Assembly (NCBI GenBank): GCA_035574315.1
Contig: DATLYW010000049.1
Location: forward strand, 1-64,000
Origin: Candidatus Zixiibacteriota bacterium
GTDB lineage: Bacteria > Desulfobacterota > Binatia > UBA9968
DNA: 64,000 nt
Reading direction: 5' to 3'
In this document: piece by piece, positions 5,965 through 14,572 of the stretch
Layout: every line of letters starts with the position of its first letter
Numbering within the stretch: the stretch's first letter is position 1
Position numbers and translations under genes: made by a program
Notes under the pieces: generated by a model
The model's input: the letters and a program-made list of their open reading frames with translations, nothing else
Told to the model about the DNA's origin: nothing
The model's database searches: none

Positions 5965-7557
5965 TCAGACCCTTTTCCTTTGGTGCGACATGTAGTCGAC
6001 CAGGAGGTACTCGCCCAGGCGGTCGGGCCGGGTGTAGAAGGCACGGCCCTTGTTGATGCGGGTGAGGTCGTCGACGAAGCCGCGAAGAACCGGGCTGTCG
6101 TCGAGCATGAAGGTGTTGATGGTGATGCCCTTGCGGGTGATCCGTTCGGCTTCCTTGAGCGTTTCTTCGGCCGCCCGCTGGCTGATCCCGCCGAAGCTCA
6201 GCGGCCACTCGCAGTACAGCCGCCCCTGCCGACAGTACGCCGTCGGCTGGCCGTCGGTGATGACGATCATCTGCTGGTTCGGGCTCGGCCGCCGCTCGAG
6301 CAGCTCCGCCGCCAGGTGCAGCCCGTCCTGCAGGTTCGTGAACGGGTCGCCCATGTTCCAGGTGGCCTGCGGCAAATCCTTCGCCTTGAGCTCCACCGCG
6401 CGCGTGAAGAAGCCGACGATGCCGAAGTAGTCGCGCGGGTAGAGCGTGCGCACCAGCGCCTCCATCGCCAGCGCCACCTTCTTGGCCGCCGCGAACCGTC
6501 CCTCCCAGCTCATCGACCAGCTCATGTCGAGGAGCAGCACCGTCGCCGCGCGGGTGGTGTGCTCGGACTCGTAAACCGAGAAGTCGCCGGGGTCGATCCG
6601 CACCGGCACGCCGCCGCCGCGTATCAGCGCGTTCTTGAGCGTCTGGATCATGGCGATCCTGAGCGGGTCTCCCTGCACGTAGGGGCGGGTCTCTTCCGTG
6701 ATCTGCTCGTGGCTGCCGCGGCGGTTGAGCGAATGGCGCCCGATGCCGTCGCGCCGGAGCTGGCGGTAGATGTCGCGCAGCGCGAGCTGGCCCACGCGCC
6801 GCACCGCACGCGGCGTGAGCTCGAAGCGCTCGCCCTGCTCCACCACGTAGCCGCCCTCCTCGAGCAGGGACTGCATCCGCATGATCCCCTCGAAGTCCTG
6901 CTTCGGATCGCCGCCGAGGAGCTTTTCGAGGAGCTCCCTGTCGACGTCCTTGAGCTGCATGCTGGAGAGCTGCCCTTCGAGCCGGCGCAGCTCCTCCATG
7001 CGCTCCATGATCTCCATCGACTTCTGGAAGTCCGCCGGCGTCTGGCCGCGGAACAGGCTACCCTCGCGCCGGAGCCAGTTCTCCAGCTTGCGGATCTTGT
7101 CGAGGTCCTGGAGCAGTTTCCGGAACTCTTCCTCGGCGCGGGAGCTCTCGAACTCGTAGGCGGCGAGCTTCTCGACCGCTTCGCTCACCTTGCGCGGCAG
7201 GTCCTCGAGAAACTCCCGCTTGGCGCGGGTCTCCCGCCCCGCCTGATCCATCTCGTCCAGGGCGCGCCGCTCCTCCTCCACCACCGACTCCAGCCGCTCC
7301 TCCAGCTCGTCCATCGCGGACTGCAGCCGGTACTGGTCGTAGAGCTTGCGCATCTCCCGGGCGATCTGGGAGAGCAGGTCGTCGAGTCCCTTGGTCTGCT
7401 TCTCGCCGCGCTTCAGCCCCTTCTGCATCAGCCGCCGCATCGCCTGCTGCAGGTCGCCGCTGTCGTTCATGTAGTCGTTGAGCTGGTCGAAGACGGTTTC
7501 GGCGTCGAGTCCCTCGCGTCCGGAACCGTTCCAGCGGCTGTACCGAAAGTGCACCAC
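5965..7557 (-). CDS. VWA-domain protein paired with a MoxR-like ATPase
   Basis: 530 residues. The N-terminal two thirds are charged and helical with probable coiled coils (residues about 60-240, rich in E/R/K). The C-terminal third is a von Willebrand A domain with an intact MIDAS: DMSWSMSW near 345, the Thr in DPFTNLQDG and the Asp in VITDGQPT. VWA proteins of this type work with MoxR/CoxD-like AAA ATPases as metal-dependent chaperones or remodelling factors. The partner ATPase ends 21 bases upstream, so the two are co-transcribed. Starts with GTG; the second codon is also GTG and could be the start. Substrate unknown. Confidence 0.85.
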   Translation of the reverse strand: MVHFRYSRWNGSGREGLDAETVFDQLNDYMNDSGDLQQAMRRLMQKGLKRGEKQTKGLDDLLSQIAREMRKLYDQYRLQSAMDELEERLESVVEEERRALDEMDQAGRETRAKREFLEDLPRKVSEAVEKLAAYEFESSRAEEEFRKLLQDLDKIRKLENWLRREGSLFRGQTPADFQKSMEIMERMEELRRLEGQLSSMQLKDVDRELLEKLLGGDPKQDFEGIMRMQSLLEEGGYVVEQGERFELTPRAVRRVGQLALRDIYRQLRRDGIGRHSLNRRGSHEQITEETRPYVQGDPLRIAMIQTLKNALIRGGGVPVRIDPGDFSVYESEHTTRAATVLLLDMSWSMSWEGRFAAAKKVALAMEALVRTLYPRDYFGIVGFFTRAVELKAKDLPQATWNMGDPFTNLQDGLHLAAELLERRPSPNQQMIVITDGQPTAYCRQGRLYCEWPLSFGGISQRAAEETLKEAERITRKGITINTFMLDDSPVLRGFVDDLTRINKGRAFYTRPDRLGEYLLVDYMSHQRKRV

Positions 7558-7578
7558 GGCTTACCCGTTTCGGCGGCG

Positions 7579-8976
7579 CTATTTCCCGTAGGTCGCGCGG
7601 CCGCCCTCGATTTCCTTGTTCAGCTTCTGGTGGAGATGGAGCCCCTCCAGGACGAACTCCGTGGCCGACGCCATGAGCGCCGGCGACTCCTGGATCCCGA
7701 GCGTGCGGATCGCCTCCTTGAGGCCCGGGATCTCCTTGATCCCTTCCAGATAGTCCTGCGACGGCATCTGGTCCGAAACCTCCACCCCCCAGCCCGAATT
7801 GAAGTAGTCTACCACTTTTTGCAGCGAATTGAGAGTGAAATGCTGGTCGAAGACCTTGAGGATCGCCCGGTTGAGGAGCTTCTCGATCAGCTCGTCCTCC
7901 TTCTTGTCCTCGCCCACGTACTCCAGCTCGATCTTGCCGCTGGTCGAGGCGAGCACCGAGTGGAGGTCGCTGATGCGCGGGACGATCTCCCCCTCGTTGC
8001 ACCGCAGCGCCCGCTTCTCGGCGTTGCTCACCAGCGTCTCGTAATTGTTGATGGTCACGCGCACGCTCACGCCCGAGGACTGGTTGATCTCGGTCGATTT
8101 GCGGGCTTCGAACGTGAGCTGCCCGAGGATCTGCTTCATGAACTCCGGCACCTCGACCTTGCGGCTGCGCCGGTCGATCGGGACCGCCTCCTGCTCCATG
8201 ATACGCAGCTCGTCCTCGATGCTCTTCGGATAGTGCGTCCGGATCTGGACGTCGAAGCGGTCCTTCAGCGGCGTGATGATGCGCCCGCGGCTGGTGTAGT
8301 CCTCCGGGTTGGCGCTCGCCACGATGACCACGTCCAGGGGAAGGCGGATCTTGTACCCCTTGATCTGGACGTCCTTCTCCTCCATGAGGTTGAAGAGGCC
8401 CACCTGCACTTTCTCGGTGAGGTCGGGCAGCTCGTTGATCGCGAAGATCCCGCGGTTGGTGCGCGGCACCAACCCGTAGTGGATCGTCTCCTCGTCGGCC
8501 AGGTAGCGGCCTTCGGCGACCTTGATCGGATCGATCTCGCCCACCAGGTCGGCGATCGAGACGTCCGGCGTCGCCAGCTTTTCCGCGTAGCGCGCGTCGC
8601 GGTCGATCCAGTCGATCGGCAGGTCGTCGCCCATTTCCTGGGCCTTGCGGCGGCAGACGCGGCAGATCGGGCGGTAGGGGTTGTCGTTGATCTCGCAACC
8701 CTGGACGATCGGAATCCGTTCGTCGAGCAGGCTCACCAGCCCGCGGATGATGCGGGACTTGCCCTGACCCCGTTCTCCCAGGAACACCATGTGGTGGCCC
8801 GACAGGATGGCGTTTTCGATCTCCGGGATGACCGTTTCGTCGTACCCGACGATGCCGGGCAGGATCCGCTTGCCGCTCTGCAGCGCCTGCACCAGATTCT
8901 TGCGCATCTCTTCGCGAACCGGCAGCACGGCGATGCCGGCCTTCTTGAGCTCTCCCAGGGTCTTTGCCTCGTTCAC
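7579..8976 (-). CDS. MoxR/magnesium-chelatase-like AAA ATPase
   Basis: 465 residues. An AAA+ core shows Walker A GERGQGKSRI near 68, sensor-type SANPEDYTSRGRIITPLKDRFD (about 215-236) and IFAINELPDL as the Walker B region, the arrangement of the BchI/MoxR clade. An unusual CxxC pair, CEINDNPYRPICRVCRRK (about 93-110), suggests a small metal-binding insert. The GTG start at 8976 has AAGGAGG nine bases upstream, a strong site. It is followed by the VWA protein; the pair probably forms a ring ATPase plus adaptor that inserts a cofactor or remodels a target protein. No target gene is evident beside it. Confidence 0.87.
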   Translation of the reverse strand: MNEAKTLGELKKAGIAVLPVREEMRKNLVQALQSGKRILPGIVGYDETVIPEIENAILSGHHMVFLGERGQGKSRIIRGLVSLLDERIPIVQGCEINDNPYRPICRVCRRKAQEMGDDLPIDWIDRDARYAEKLATPDVSIADLVGEIDPIKVAEGRYLADEETIHYGLVPRTNRGIFAINELPDLTEKVQVGLFNLMEEKDVQIKGYKIRLPLDVVIVASANPEDYTSRGRIITPLKDRFDVQIRTHYPKSIEDELRIMEQEAVPIDRRSRKVEVPEFMKQILGQLTFEARKSTEINQSSGVSVRVTINNYETLVSNAEKRALRCNEGEIVPRISDLHSVLASTSGKIELEYVGEDKKEDELIEKLLNRAILKVFDQHFTLNSLQKVVDYFNSGWGVEVSDQMPSQDYLEGIKEIPGLKEAIRTLGIQESPALMASATEFVLEGLHLHQKLNKEIEGGRATYGK

Positions 8977-9037
8977 GTCGATCCGCCTCCTTGGTCGGTG
9001 TTCGCGCCGTCAGATGTCCGGGTCGTTCCCGTCTCTT

Positions 9038-9529
9038 CTAGGGTAGCAGATTTTCAAAGAAAGAGCGCAGTCGGTCATAGCTGTCGGCCAGGTGCTGTGG
9101 CATCACGCGGGTGTCGCTGAGGACCGGCATGAAATTGGTGTCGCCCTCCCACCGCGGCACGATGTGCCAGTGGAGGTGGTCCTCCACCCCGGCCCCGGCG
9201 CACTTGCCGAGGTTCATGCCGATGTTGATACCGCCCGGCTTCAGCGCCCGCCGGATGATGTCGACCGAGCGCCGGAGCGTCTCGTTCAGGTCGACGTATT
9301 CCTCGTTGGAAAGGCTCGAAAGGTCCTTCTCGTGCCGCTTCGGGGCCACCAGAAGATGGCCGTTGTTATACGGGTACTTGTTGAGCATCACCCCCGTGTG
9401 CGGCGTCTGCGCCAGAACCAGGGCCTCGCGCCAGTCGCTCTGGCGGAAATTGTCGCAGAAGATGCAGCCCGATTCGTCCGCGCCCCGATCGATGTAGACC
9501 ATCCTCCAGGGCGCCCAGAGCTGCTTCAC
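9038..9529 (-). CDS. HIT family nucleotide hydrolase or phosphorylase
   Basis: 163 residues. The histidine triad HLHWHIVPRW near 108-117 binds the alpha phosphate of a dinucleoside polyphosphate or AMP conjugate. CIFCDNF near residue 22 is the N-terminal zinc-like CxxC of the Ap4A-phosphorylase-type HIT group, which starts with LWAPWRMVYI as here. The GTG start at 9529 overlaps the TGA of ihfB (GAGTGA), so translation is coupled. Last gene of the pheA-rpsA-ihfB operon. Exact substrate not determinable. Confidence 0.9.
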   Translation of the reverse strand: MKQLWAPWRMVYIDRGADESGCIFCDNFRQSDWREALVLAQTPHTGVMLNKYPYNNGHLLVAPKRHEKDLSSLSNEEYVDLNETLRRSVDIIRRALKPGGINIGMNLGKCAGAGVEDHLHWHIVPRWEGDTNFMPVLSDTRVMPQHLADSYDRLRSFFENLLP

Positions 9530-9831
9530 TCGGAGGCTCCCGTCTGGGGCATCTTGCCGTCCACCCGAAAGCGCAGCTCCTTGCCCACCTTGAAGAACGG
9601 AACGCGTTTGGCCGCCACGGAAACCAGCGCGCCGCTCTTGGGGTTGCGCCCCTGGCGCGCGCGACGATGCTTCACGACGAAACTGCCGAAACCGCGGATC
9701 TCGATCCGTTCGCCCTGGGCGAGCGCCTCGGTCATGGAGTCGAAGATCGCGTTCAAGATCACTTCCGAGTCTCTGCGCGAAAGATGAGGAAACCGCTTGT
9801 TGACCTCGTCGATCAGATCCCTTTTCGTCAT
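9526..9831 (-). CDS. ihfB: integration host factor / HU-type DNA-binding protein, beta-like
   Basis: 101 residues of the HU/IHF fold. MTKRDLIDEVNKRFPHLSRRD is typical for IhfB, GERIEIRGFGSFVVKHRRARQGRNPKSG is the DNA-binding arm with the Pro that intercalates, and VPFFKVGKELR closes the dimer core. IHF bends DNA for recombination, replication and sigma54 promoters. Position after rpsA and sppA matches the conserved cmk-rpsA-ihfB order and favours IhfB over HU. It precedes the HIT gene with overlapping stop and start codons. The C-terminus carries a short extra tail (DGKMPQTGASE). Confidence 0.9.
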   Translation of the reverse strand: MTKRDLIDEVNKRFPHLSRRDSEVILNAIFDSMTEALAQGERIEIRGFGSFVVKHRRARQGRNPKSGALVSVAAKRVPFFKVGKELRFRVDGKMPQTGASE

Positions 9832-9890
9832 AGACCCCCCTCACGACACGAAAAACATTTTTACCCTAAAAACGGCTCCTTCCCAACGGG

Positions 9891-10790
9891 CTACTGCAGC
9901 AGCGCCGGCGACCACTCGTAGCGCAACCAGCCCAGCTCGCCGCGGCCCAGACGCCTGCCCGTCAGCAACATGAACAGCCGCTCCCACCACCGCTCCTGTT
10001 CGGGTTGCGAATAGTAGATCGCCGGCTCCTCCTCGAGGCCGCCGCGCCGCGCGGCGAGGTCGATCGCGTACTCGAGATTGCCCAGGTGATCGACGAGCCC
10101 GAGCTGCTTCGCCTGCGCCCCCGAGTAGACCCGGCCGTCGGCGAGCTTGCGCACCTCCCCCTCCTCCATCCCCCGGCCCTTGGCGACGGCGGCGACGAAC
10201 TGGCCGTGCACGTTGTCGATCAGCCCCTGGAGGATCGTCCGACCCTCCGGGGAAAGCGGCTGGAAGGGCGAGCCGATGTCCTTGTTCGGCCCGCTCTTGA
10301 TGCTGTAGCCCTTGATCCCGATCTTCTTCATCAGCTCCTCGACGTTGCTCAGCTGCATGATCACGCCGATCGAGCCGGTGAGCGTGCCCGCGTTGGCGAC
10401 GATCTGATCGCAGGCGCTCGCGATGTAGTAACCGCCCGAGGTCGCCATGCCTCCCATCGAAGCGACGACCGGCTTCTTCTTCCTGGCCTTTTGCAGCTCG
10501 TCGAAGATTTCCTGCGTCGGCCCGACCGCTCCGCCCGGAGAGTCGATGCGGACCACGATCGCCTTGATCCACGGCGCGTCGCGGAAGCGCTTGAGCTCCG
10601 CGACCACCTCGCGCGAGTCCTCGATCGCTCCCGCGATCTCGACGATCGCGACGCCGTCGCCGGAAAAAAGCGAGAGCGCCTTGGGATCCCCGCCGGTCAG
10701 GTAGGCGTAGAAGAAGGACGCCGAGAAGAAGACCAGAACGAGGACGAAAAGCGCGCCCAAACCCTTCAGAATCGGATGTCTTCCGCCCAT
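9891..10790 (-). CDS. sppA: signal peptide peptidase SppA, short form
   Basis: 299 residues, the short SppA type that assembles with a Ser and a Lys from separate subunits. A membrane anchor occupies residues 8-30 (LKGLGALFVLVLVFFSASFFYAYL). The S49 protease domain shows RIDSPGGAVGPTQEI near 90, the nucleophile region SMGGMATSGGYYIASACD near 118-135 and the GSIGVIMQ strand. It degrades released signal peptides in the inner membrane. Sits between rpsA and ihfB in one operon with short gaps. Confidence 0.93.
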   Translation of the reverse strand: MGGRHPILKGLGALFVLVLVFFSASFFYAYLTGGDPKALSLFSGDGVAIVEIAGAIEDSREVVAELKRFRDAPWIKAIVVRIDSPGGAVGPTQEIFDELQKARKKKPVVASMGGMATSGGYYIASACDQIVANAGTLTGSIGVIMQLSNVEELMKKIGIKGYSIKSGPNKDIGSPFQPLSPEGRTILQGLIDNVHGQFVAAVAKGRGMEEGEVRKLADGRVYSGAQAKQLGLVDHLGNLEYAIDLAARRGGLEEEPAIYYSQPEQERWWERLFMLLTGRRLGRGELGWLRYEWSPALLQ

Positions 10791-10818
10791 GGTACCGCCC
10801 GCCGGTCGGAGCGCGCGC

Positions 10819-12561
10819 CTACTTGGGCTTGCGCCCCGACTGGTTTTCCTCGTCGCGGTCGAGGCGCAGCTCCTCGTTCAGGAGCGACTCGAACGAGAAC
10901 ATGCTCCCTTGCTTTTCCCGCTTGAGGTAGCTCTCCATCTCCTGGCGCTCCTCGGTCTTGCGCAGGGCACGGATGCTGAGGCCGATTTTTCTTTCGTTGG
11001 GGTCGACGTGGATGACCTCGGCCGCCACCTCGTCGCCCACCTTGAAAAGCGCCGAAGGCTTCTCGACGCGCTCGGTGCTGAGCTGCGAGACGTGGATCAT
11101 CCCCTCGACCCCCTCTTCCAGCTCCACGAAAACGCCGAAATCCGGAACGCTGGTGACGCGGCCCTTGACCTTGGTGCCGACGGGATACTTCTCCGCGATC
11201 AGCTTCCACGGGTCCGTGGTGAGCTGCTTGATACCGAGCGACATCCTCTCGTTCTCGACGTTGATCCCCAGGACCTTGGCCTCCACGATGTCGCCCTTCT
11301 TGTAAAGCTCCGAGGGGTGCTTGATCTTCTTGGTCCAGTGAAGGTCGGAAACGTGGACCAGTCCGTCGATGCCCTCCTCGACGCCGACGAAGATGCCGAA
11401 GTCGGTGATGTTGCGGACGGGGCCCTTGACGATCGAGCCGACGGGATACTTCTGGCGCGCCTCTTCCCACGGATTGGGCATCACCTGCTTGAGGCCGAGC
11501 GAGATGCGGCGGTGCGCCGGATCGACGTTGAGGATCACCACTTCGACCTGCTGGCCCGGCTGGAGGATTTTCGAAGGGTGGGAGACCTTGCGCGTCCAGG
11601 ACATCTCGGAGACGTGGATCAGCCCCTCGATCCCGCTTTCCAGCTCGACGAAGGCGCCGTAGTCCATCAGGCTGATCACCTTCCCCCTGACGCGCGAGCC
11701 CACAGGGTAGCGTTCCGCGACGGTGTGCCAGGGATCGGGAGTGAGCTGCTTGATGCCGAGCGAGATGCGCTCCTTTTCGCGGTCGAACTTCAGCACCACG
11801 ACCCTGACGGTCTGGCCGACCTGGAGCACCTCGGAGGGATGGCTGATGCGCCCCCAGGACATGTCGCTGATGTGCAGGATACCGTCGATGCCGCCCAGGT
11901 CGACGAAGGCGCCGTAGCTGGTGATGTTCTTGACCGTCCCCTCCAGGATCACGCCCTCTTCGAGAACTTTGAGGATCTCCTGCTTGAGCGCTTCCCGCTC
12001 CTTTTCCAGGAGAACCCGGCGGGAAAGGACGACGTTGCCGCGCGGGCGGTTGAATTTCAGCACCGCGAACCGGTCCCGCAGGCCGATGAACTTGTCGAGG
12101 TTTCGCGCCGGCCGAATGTCCACATGGGAGCCGGGTAGAAAGCCCGGCACCCCGACGTCGACCTTGAAGCCGCCCTTGACCTTGCCGACGATCACTCCTT
12201 CGATGCCCCCGCCCTCGTGGTAGGCCTTCTCGATCTCCTCCCACACTTTCATGTTCTGCGCGCGCAGGCGCGACAGGACGATCCCGCCCCCTTCGGCCTC
12301 CGAGGAATCGAAGAAGACGTCGACCTGATCCCCGACCTTTACCTGAAGGTTTCCCTGGCGGTCCTGGAACTCGTGAATCGGGATCTGCCCCTCGGACTTG
12401 TAGCCGACGTCGATCAGGACGTGCGTGGCGGTGATCCCCACCACCGTGCCCTTGACGACGCCCCCGGGCTTGACCGCGCGCAGGCTCTCCTCGAAGAGGG
12501 CTTGAAAATCATTCGCGCCGCCGGCCGCGGCGCTCTTCTTCTCCAGTTCGTTTTCACTCAT
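10819..12561 (-). CDS. rpsA: 30S ribosomal protein S1
   Basis: 580 residues with six S1 (OB-fold) repeats. The first two bind the ribosome and the last four bind mRNA; the repeat signature G.V..I..YGAFV.L...EGL.H.S.MSW recurs at about 95-residue intervals (for example YGAFVDLGGIDGILHISDMSW and YGAFVELESGIEGLIHVSEMSW). The protein recruits mRNAs with structured leaders. Start ATG at 12561 has GGAG about ten bases upstream. It lies between cmk and sppA, the widely conserved cmk-rpsA order. A full-length S1 of Gram-negative type is one argument for the organism's placement. Confidence 0.97.
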   Translation of the reverse strand: MSENELEKKSAAAGGANDFQALFEESLRAVKPGGVVKGTVVGITATHVLIDVGYKSEGQIPIHEFQDRQGNLQVKVGDQVDVFFDSSEAEGGGIVLSRLRAQNMKVWEEIEKAYHEGGGIEGVIVGKVKGGFKVDVGVPGFLPGSHVDIRPARNLDKFIGLRDRFAVLKFNRPRGNVVLSRRVLLEKEREALKQEILKVLEEGVILEGTVKNITSYGAFVDLGGIDGILHISDMSWGRISHPSEVLQVGQTVRVVVLKFDREKERISLGIKQLTPDPWHTVAERYPVGSRVRGKVISLMDYGAFVELESGIEGLIHVSEMSWTRKVSHPSKILQPGQQVEVVILNVDPAHRRISLGLKQVMPNPWEEARQKYPVGSIVKGPVRNITDFGIFVGVEEGIDGLVHVSDLHWTKKIKHPSELYKKGDIVEAKVLGINVENERMSLGIKQLTTDPWKLIAEKYPVGTKVKGRVTSVPDFGVFVELEEGVEGMIHVSQLSTERVEKPSALFKVGDEVAAEVIHVDPNERKIGLSIRALRKTEERQEMESYLKREKQGSMFSFESLLNEELRLDRDEENQSGRKPK

Positions 12562-12582
12562 GGACCACGACTCCGATCCTTA

Positions 12583-13281
12583 TTAATTTTCGGACAACTT
12601 CGCTCGAACGATCCGCATGACGCGCTCGGCCACCTCGGCGGCGCTCAGCGTCGAGGAATCGATCGCCACCGCGTCTTGCGCCCGGCGCAGCGGCGCGAGA
12701 TCGCGCTCGCTGTCGCGCCGGTCCCGCTCCTCGATCTCCCGCACGGTGCTCTCGAAATCGACGTCGCGACCCGCGGCGCGCAGCTCCAAAAAGCGCCGCC
12801 GCGCCCGCTCGCCGACCGAAGCATCCAGGTAGATCTTCACCTCCGCCTCGGGAAAGACCACGGTGCCGATGTCTCTCCCTTCCGCCACCAAACCGCCGCG
12901 AGCGCCGATCGCCCGTTGCAGCTCCAGCATCTTGTCCCGCACGACCTTCAGCGCCGACGCTTTCGAGGCCATCTGGCTCACCTCGGGATCTCTGATGGCG
13001 TCGGTGACATCGACCCCGTCCAGATAGACCCGCGGGCTCCCGTCGCAGTCCACGAGATCGATACTGGTCCGATTCACCAGATCCTGCAACCGCTCCAAGC
13101 TCCTCAAATCTATTCCTTCCTTCAGCACTTTCAAGGCGATCGCCCGGTACATAGCGCCGGTGTCCAGATAAGTAAATCCTAGCTCTTTGGCCACCCGCTT
13201 CGCCAGGGTGCTCTTGCCCGCGCCCGAGGGACCGTCGATGGCGATGATGAACCGCCTCGGCTGCGGATCTCCCGGCGCCAT
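12583..13281 (-). CDS. cmk: cytidylate kinase
   Basis: 232 residues. Phosphorylates CMP and dCMP with ATP. The P-loop GPSGAGKSTLAKRVAKELGF (residues 15-34), YLDTGAMYRA for nucleotide binding, GLVAEGRDIGTVVFPEAEVKIYLDAS (about 130-155) and RDRRDSERDLAPLRRAQDA near the lid are all present. Starts one base after the aroA stop codon, so it is translated in series with aroA. Length and motifs are standard for Cmk. Confidence 0.96.
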   Translation of the reverse strand: MAPGDPQPRRFIIAIDGPSGAGKSTLAKRVAKELGFTYLDTGAMYRAIALKVLKEGIDLRSLERLQDLVNRTSIDLVDCDGSPRVYLDGVDVTDAIRDPEVSQMASKASALKVVRDKMLELQRAIGARGGLVAEGRDIGTVVFPEAEVKIYLDASVGERARRRFLELRAAGRDVDFESTVREIEERDRRDSERDLAPLRRAQDAVAIDSSTLSAAEVAERVMRIVRAKLSEN

Positions 13282-13282
13282 G

Positions 13283-14572
13283 CTACTGCGACCGCAAGCC
13301 GTCGAGCAACTCGAAGAAGCCCGGAAACGAGATCGCCACGCAGCCCGCGTCGTCGATCTCCGCTCCGCCGTCGCACACGAGCCCGGCGACCGCCAGCGCC
13401 ATCGCGACCCGGTGATCCCCGAAGCTCCGCACGGCCGCTCCCCTGAGCCGCCCTCGGCCTTGAATTACCATACCGTCGTCCCGCTCCTCCACCTCGACCC
13501 CCAGCCGGCGAAGCCCTTCGGTCATCGCCGCGATCCGGTCCGATTCCTTGTAACGAAGCTCCTTCACTCCGCGCATGGCCGTCGTGCCCCGGGCCGCCGC
13601 CGCCGCCACCGCCAGGACCGGGTATTCGTCGATCGTGCGGGCGGAGAACTCCGGGCCGATATCGACGCCTTCAAGGGGACGGTATCGGACCCGCAAATCG
13701 GCCACCGCCTCGCCGGTTTCCACGCGCGGCTCGAGGCGCTCGATCGACGCCCCCATCCGCTCGAGGATCTCGATCACCCCGGCCCGCGTGGGGTTTATCC
13801 CCACTTCGCGGATCACGATCTCGGAGCCCGGCACGATCGAGGCCGCAACCAGGAAAAACGCCGCCGAGGAGATGTCCCCGGGAACACGCACCTCCCGCCC
13901 GCGAAGCCTTTGCCCGCCCCGCACCGAAACCCTGGTTCCCTCGGCGCTCACCTCTCCGCCGAAGCCCCGGATCATGAGCTCGGTGTGGTCGCGGGAGAGC
14001 TGCGGCTCCGTGACGGTCGTGACCCCCTCGGCCTGCAGCCCCGCCAGCAAAATCGACGATTTCACCTGCGCGCTCGCCATCGGCATCCGGTAATCGATCG
14101 CCTTCAGCGCACCCCCGTGGATCCTGAGCGGCGCAAGCCCGGAGCCGTCCCGGCTTTCGATCCGCGCGCCCATCAGCGCAAGCGGCTCGATGATCCGGCG
14201 CATCGGCCGCCGCCGCAGCGAATCGTCGCCGTCGAGGCGGCTTTCGAACGAGCGGCCCGCCAGTACTCCGGAGAGAAGCCTCATCGTCGTCCCCGAGTTG
14301 CCGCAGTCGATGGTCGCGGCCGGCGCTTTCAGCCCCTCGAACCCGCGCCCCTCGATCCAGAGCGCGCCCCCCTCGCTCCGGATCGGGACCCCCAGGCTCC
14401 GGAACGCTTCCACCGTCCGCCGGTTGTCCTCTCCGCCGGAGAGATTATGCACGCGCGTCGGCCCCTCGGCGATAGCGCCGAAGATCACCGCCCGGTGACC
14501 GATCGACTTGTCGCCGGGCACCGTCAGCTCGCCCCGAAGCGGCTCTCTGGCTTCGCCGACCCGTCTCGTCAC
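13283..14572 (-). CDS. aroA: 3-phosphoshikimate 1-carboxyvinyltransferase (EPSP synthase)
   Basis: 429 residues. Joins shikimate 3-phosphate and PEP, the sixth step of the shikimate pathway. Seen here: VPGDKSIGHRAVIFGAIAEG near 16-35, GNSGTTMRLLSGVLAG near 85-100 with the PEP-site, DSLRRRPMRRIIEPL, and the C-terminal ELRYKESDRIAAMTEGLRRLG and SFGDHRVAMALAVAGL. The GTG start at 14572 overlaps the tyrA TGA stop (GTGA). GNSGTTMRL has Thr-Met rather than Ala next to the glyphosate-contact Gly, so I make no claim on inhibitor sensitivity. Confidence 0.96.
   Translation of the reverse strand: MTRRVGEAREPLRGELTVPGDKSIGHRAVIFGAIAEGPTRVHNLSGGEDNRRTVEAFRSLGVPIRSEGGALWIEGRGFEGLKAPAATIDCGNSGTTMRLLSGVLAGRSFESRLDGDDSLRRRPMRRIIEPLALMGARIESRDGSGLAPLRIHGGALKAIDYRMPMASAQVKSSILLAGLQAEGVTTVTEPQLSRDHTELMIRGFGGEVSAEGTRVSVRGGQRLRGREVRVPGDISSAAFFLVAASIVPGSEIVIREVGINPTRAGVIEILERMGASIERLEPRVETGEAVADLRVRYRPLEGVDIGPEFSARTIDEYPVLAVAAAAARGTTAMRGVKELRYKESDRIAAMTEGLRRLGVEVEERDDGMVIQGRGRLRGAAVRSFGDHRVAMALAVAGLVCDGGAEIDDAGCVAISFPGFFELLDGLRSQ

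Noticed and set aside
5980..9120. A 1046-codon open frame on the plus strand opposite the VWA and AAA genes
   Set aside because: It is antisense to two genes with intact motifs, is built from low-complexity Leu/Arg/Asp residues and is a by-product of high GC third positions.
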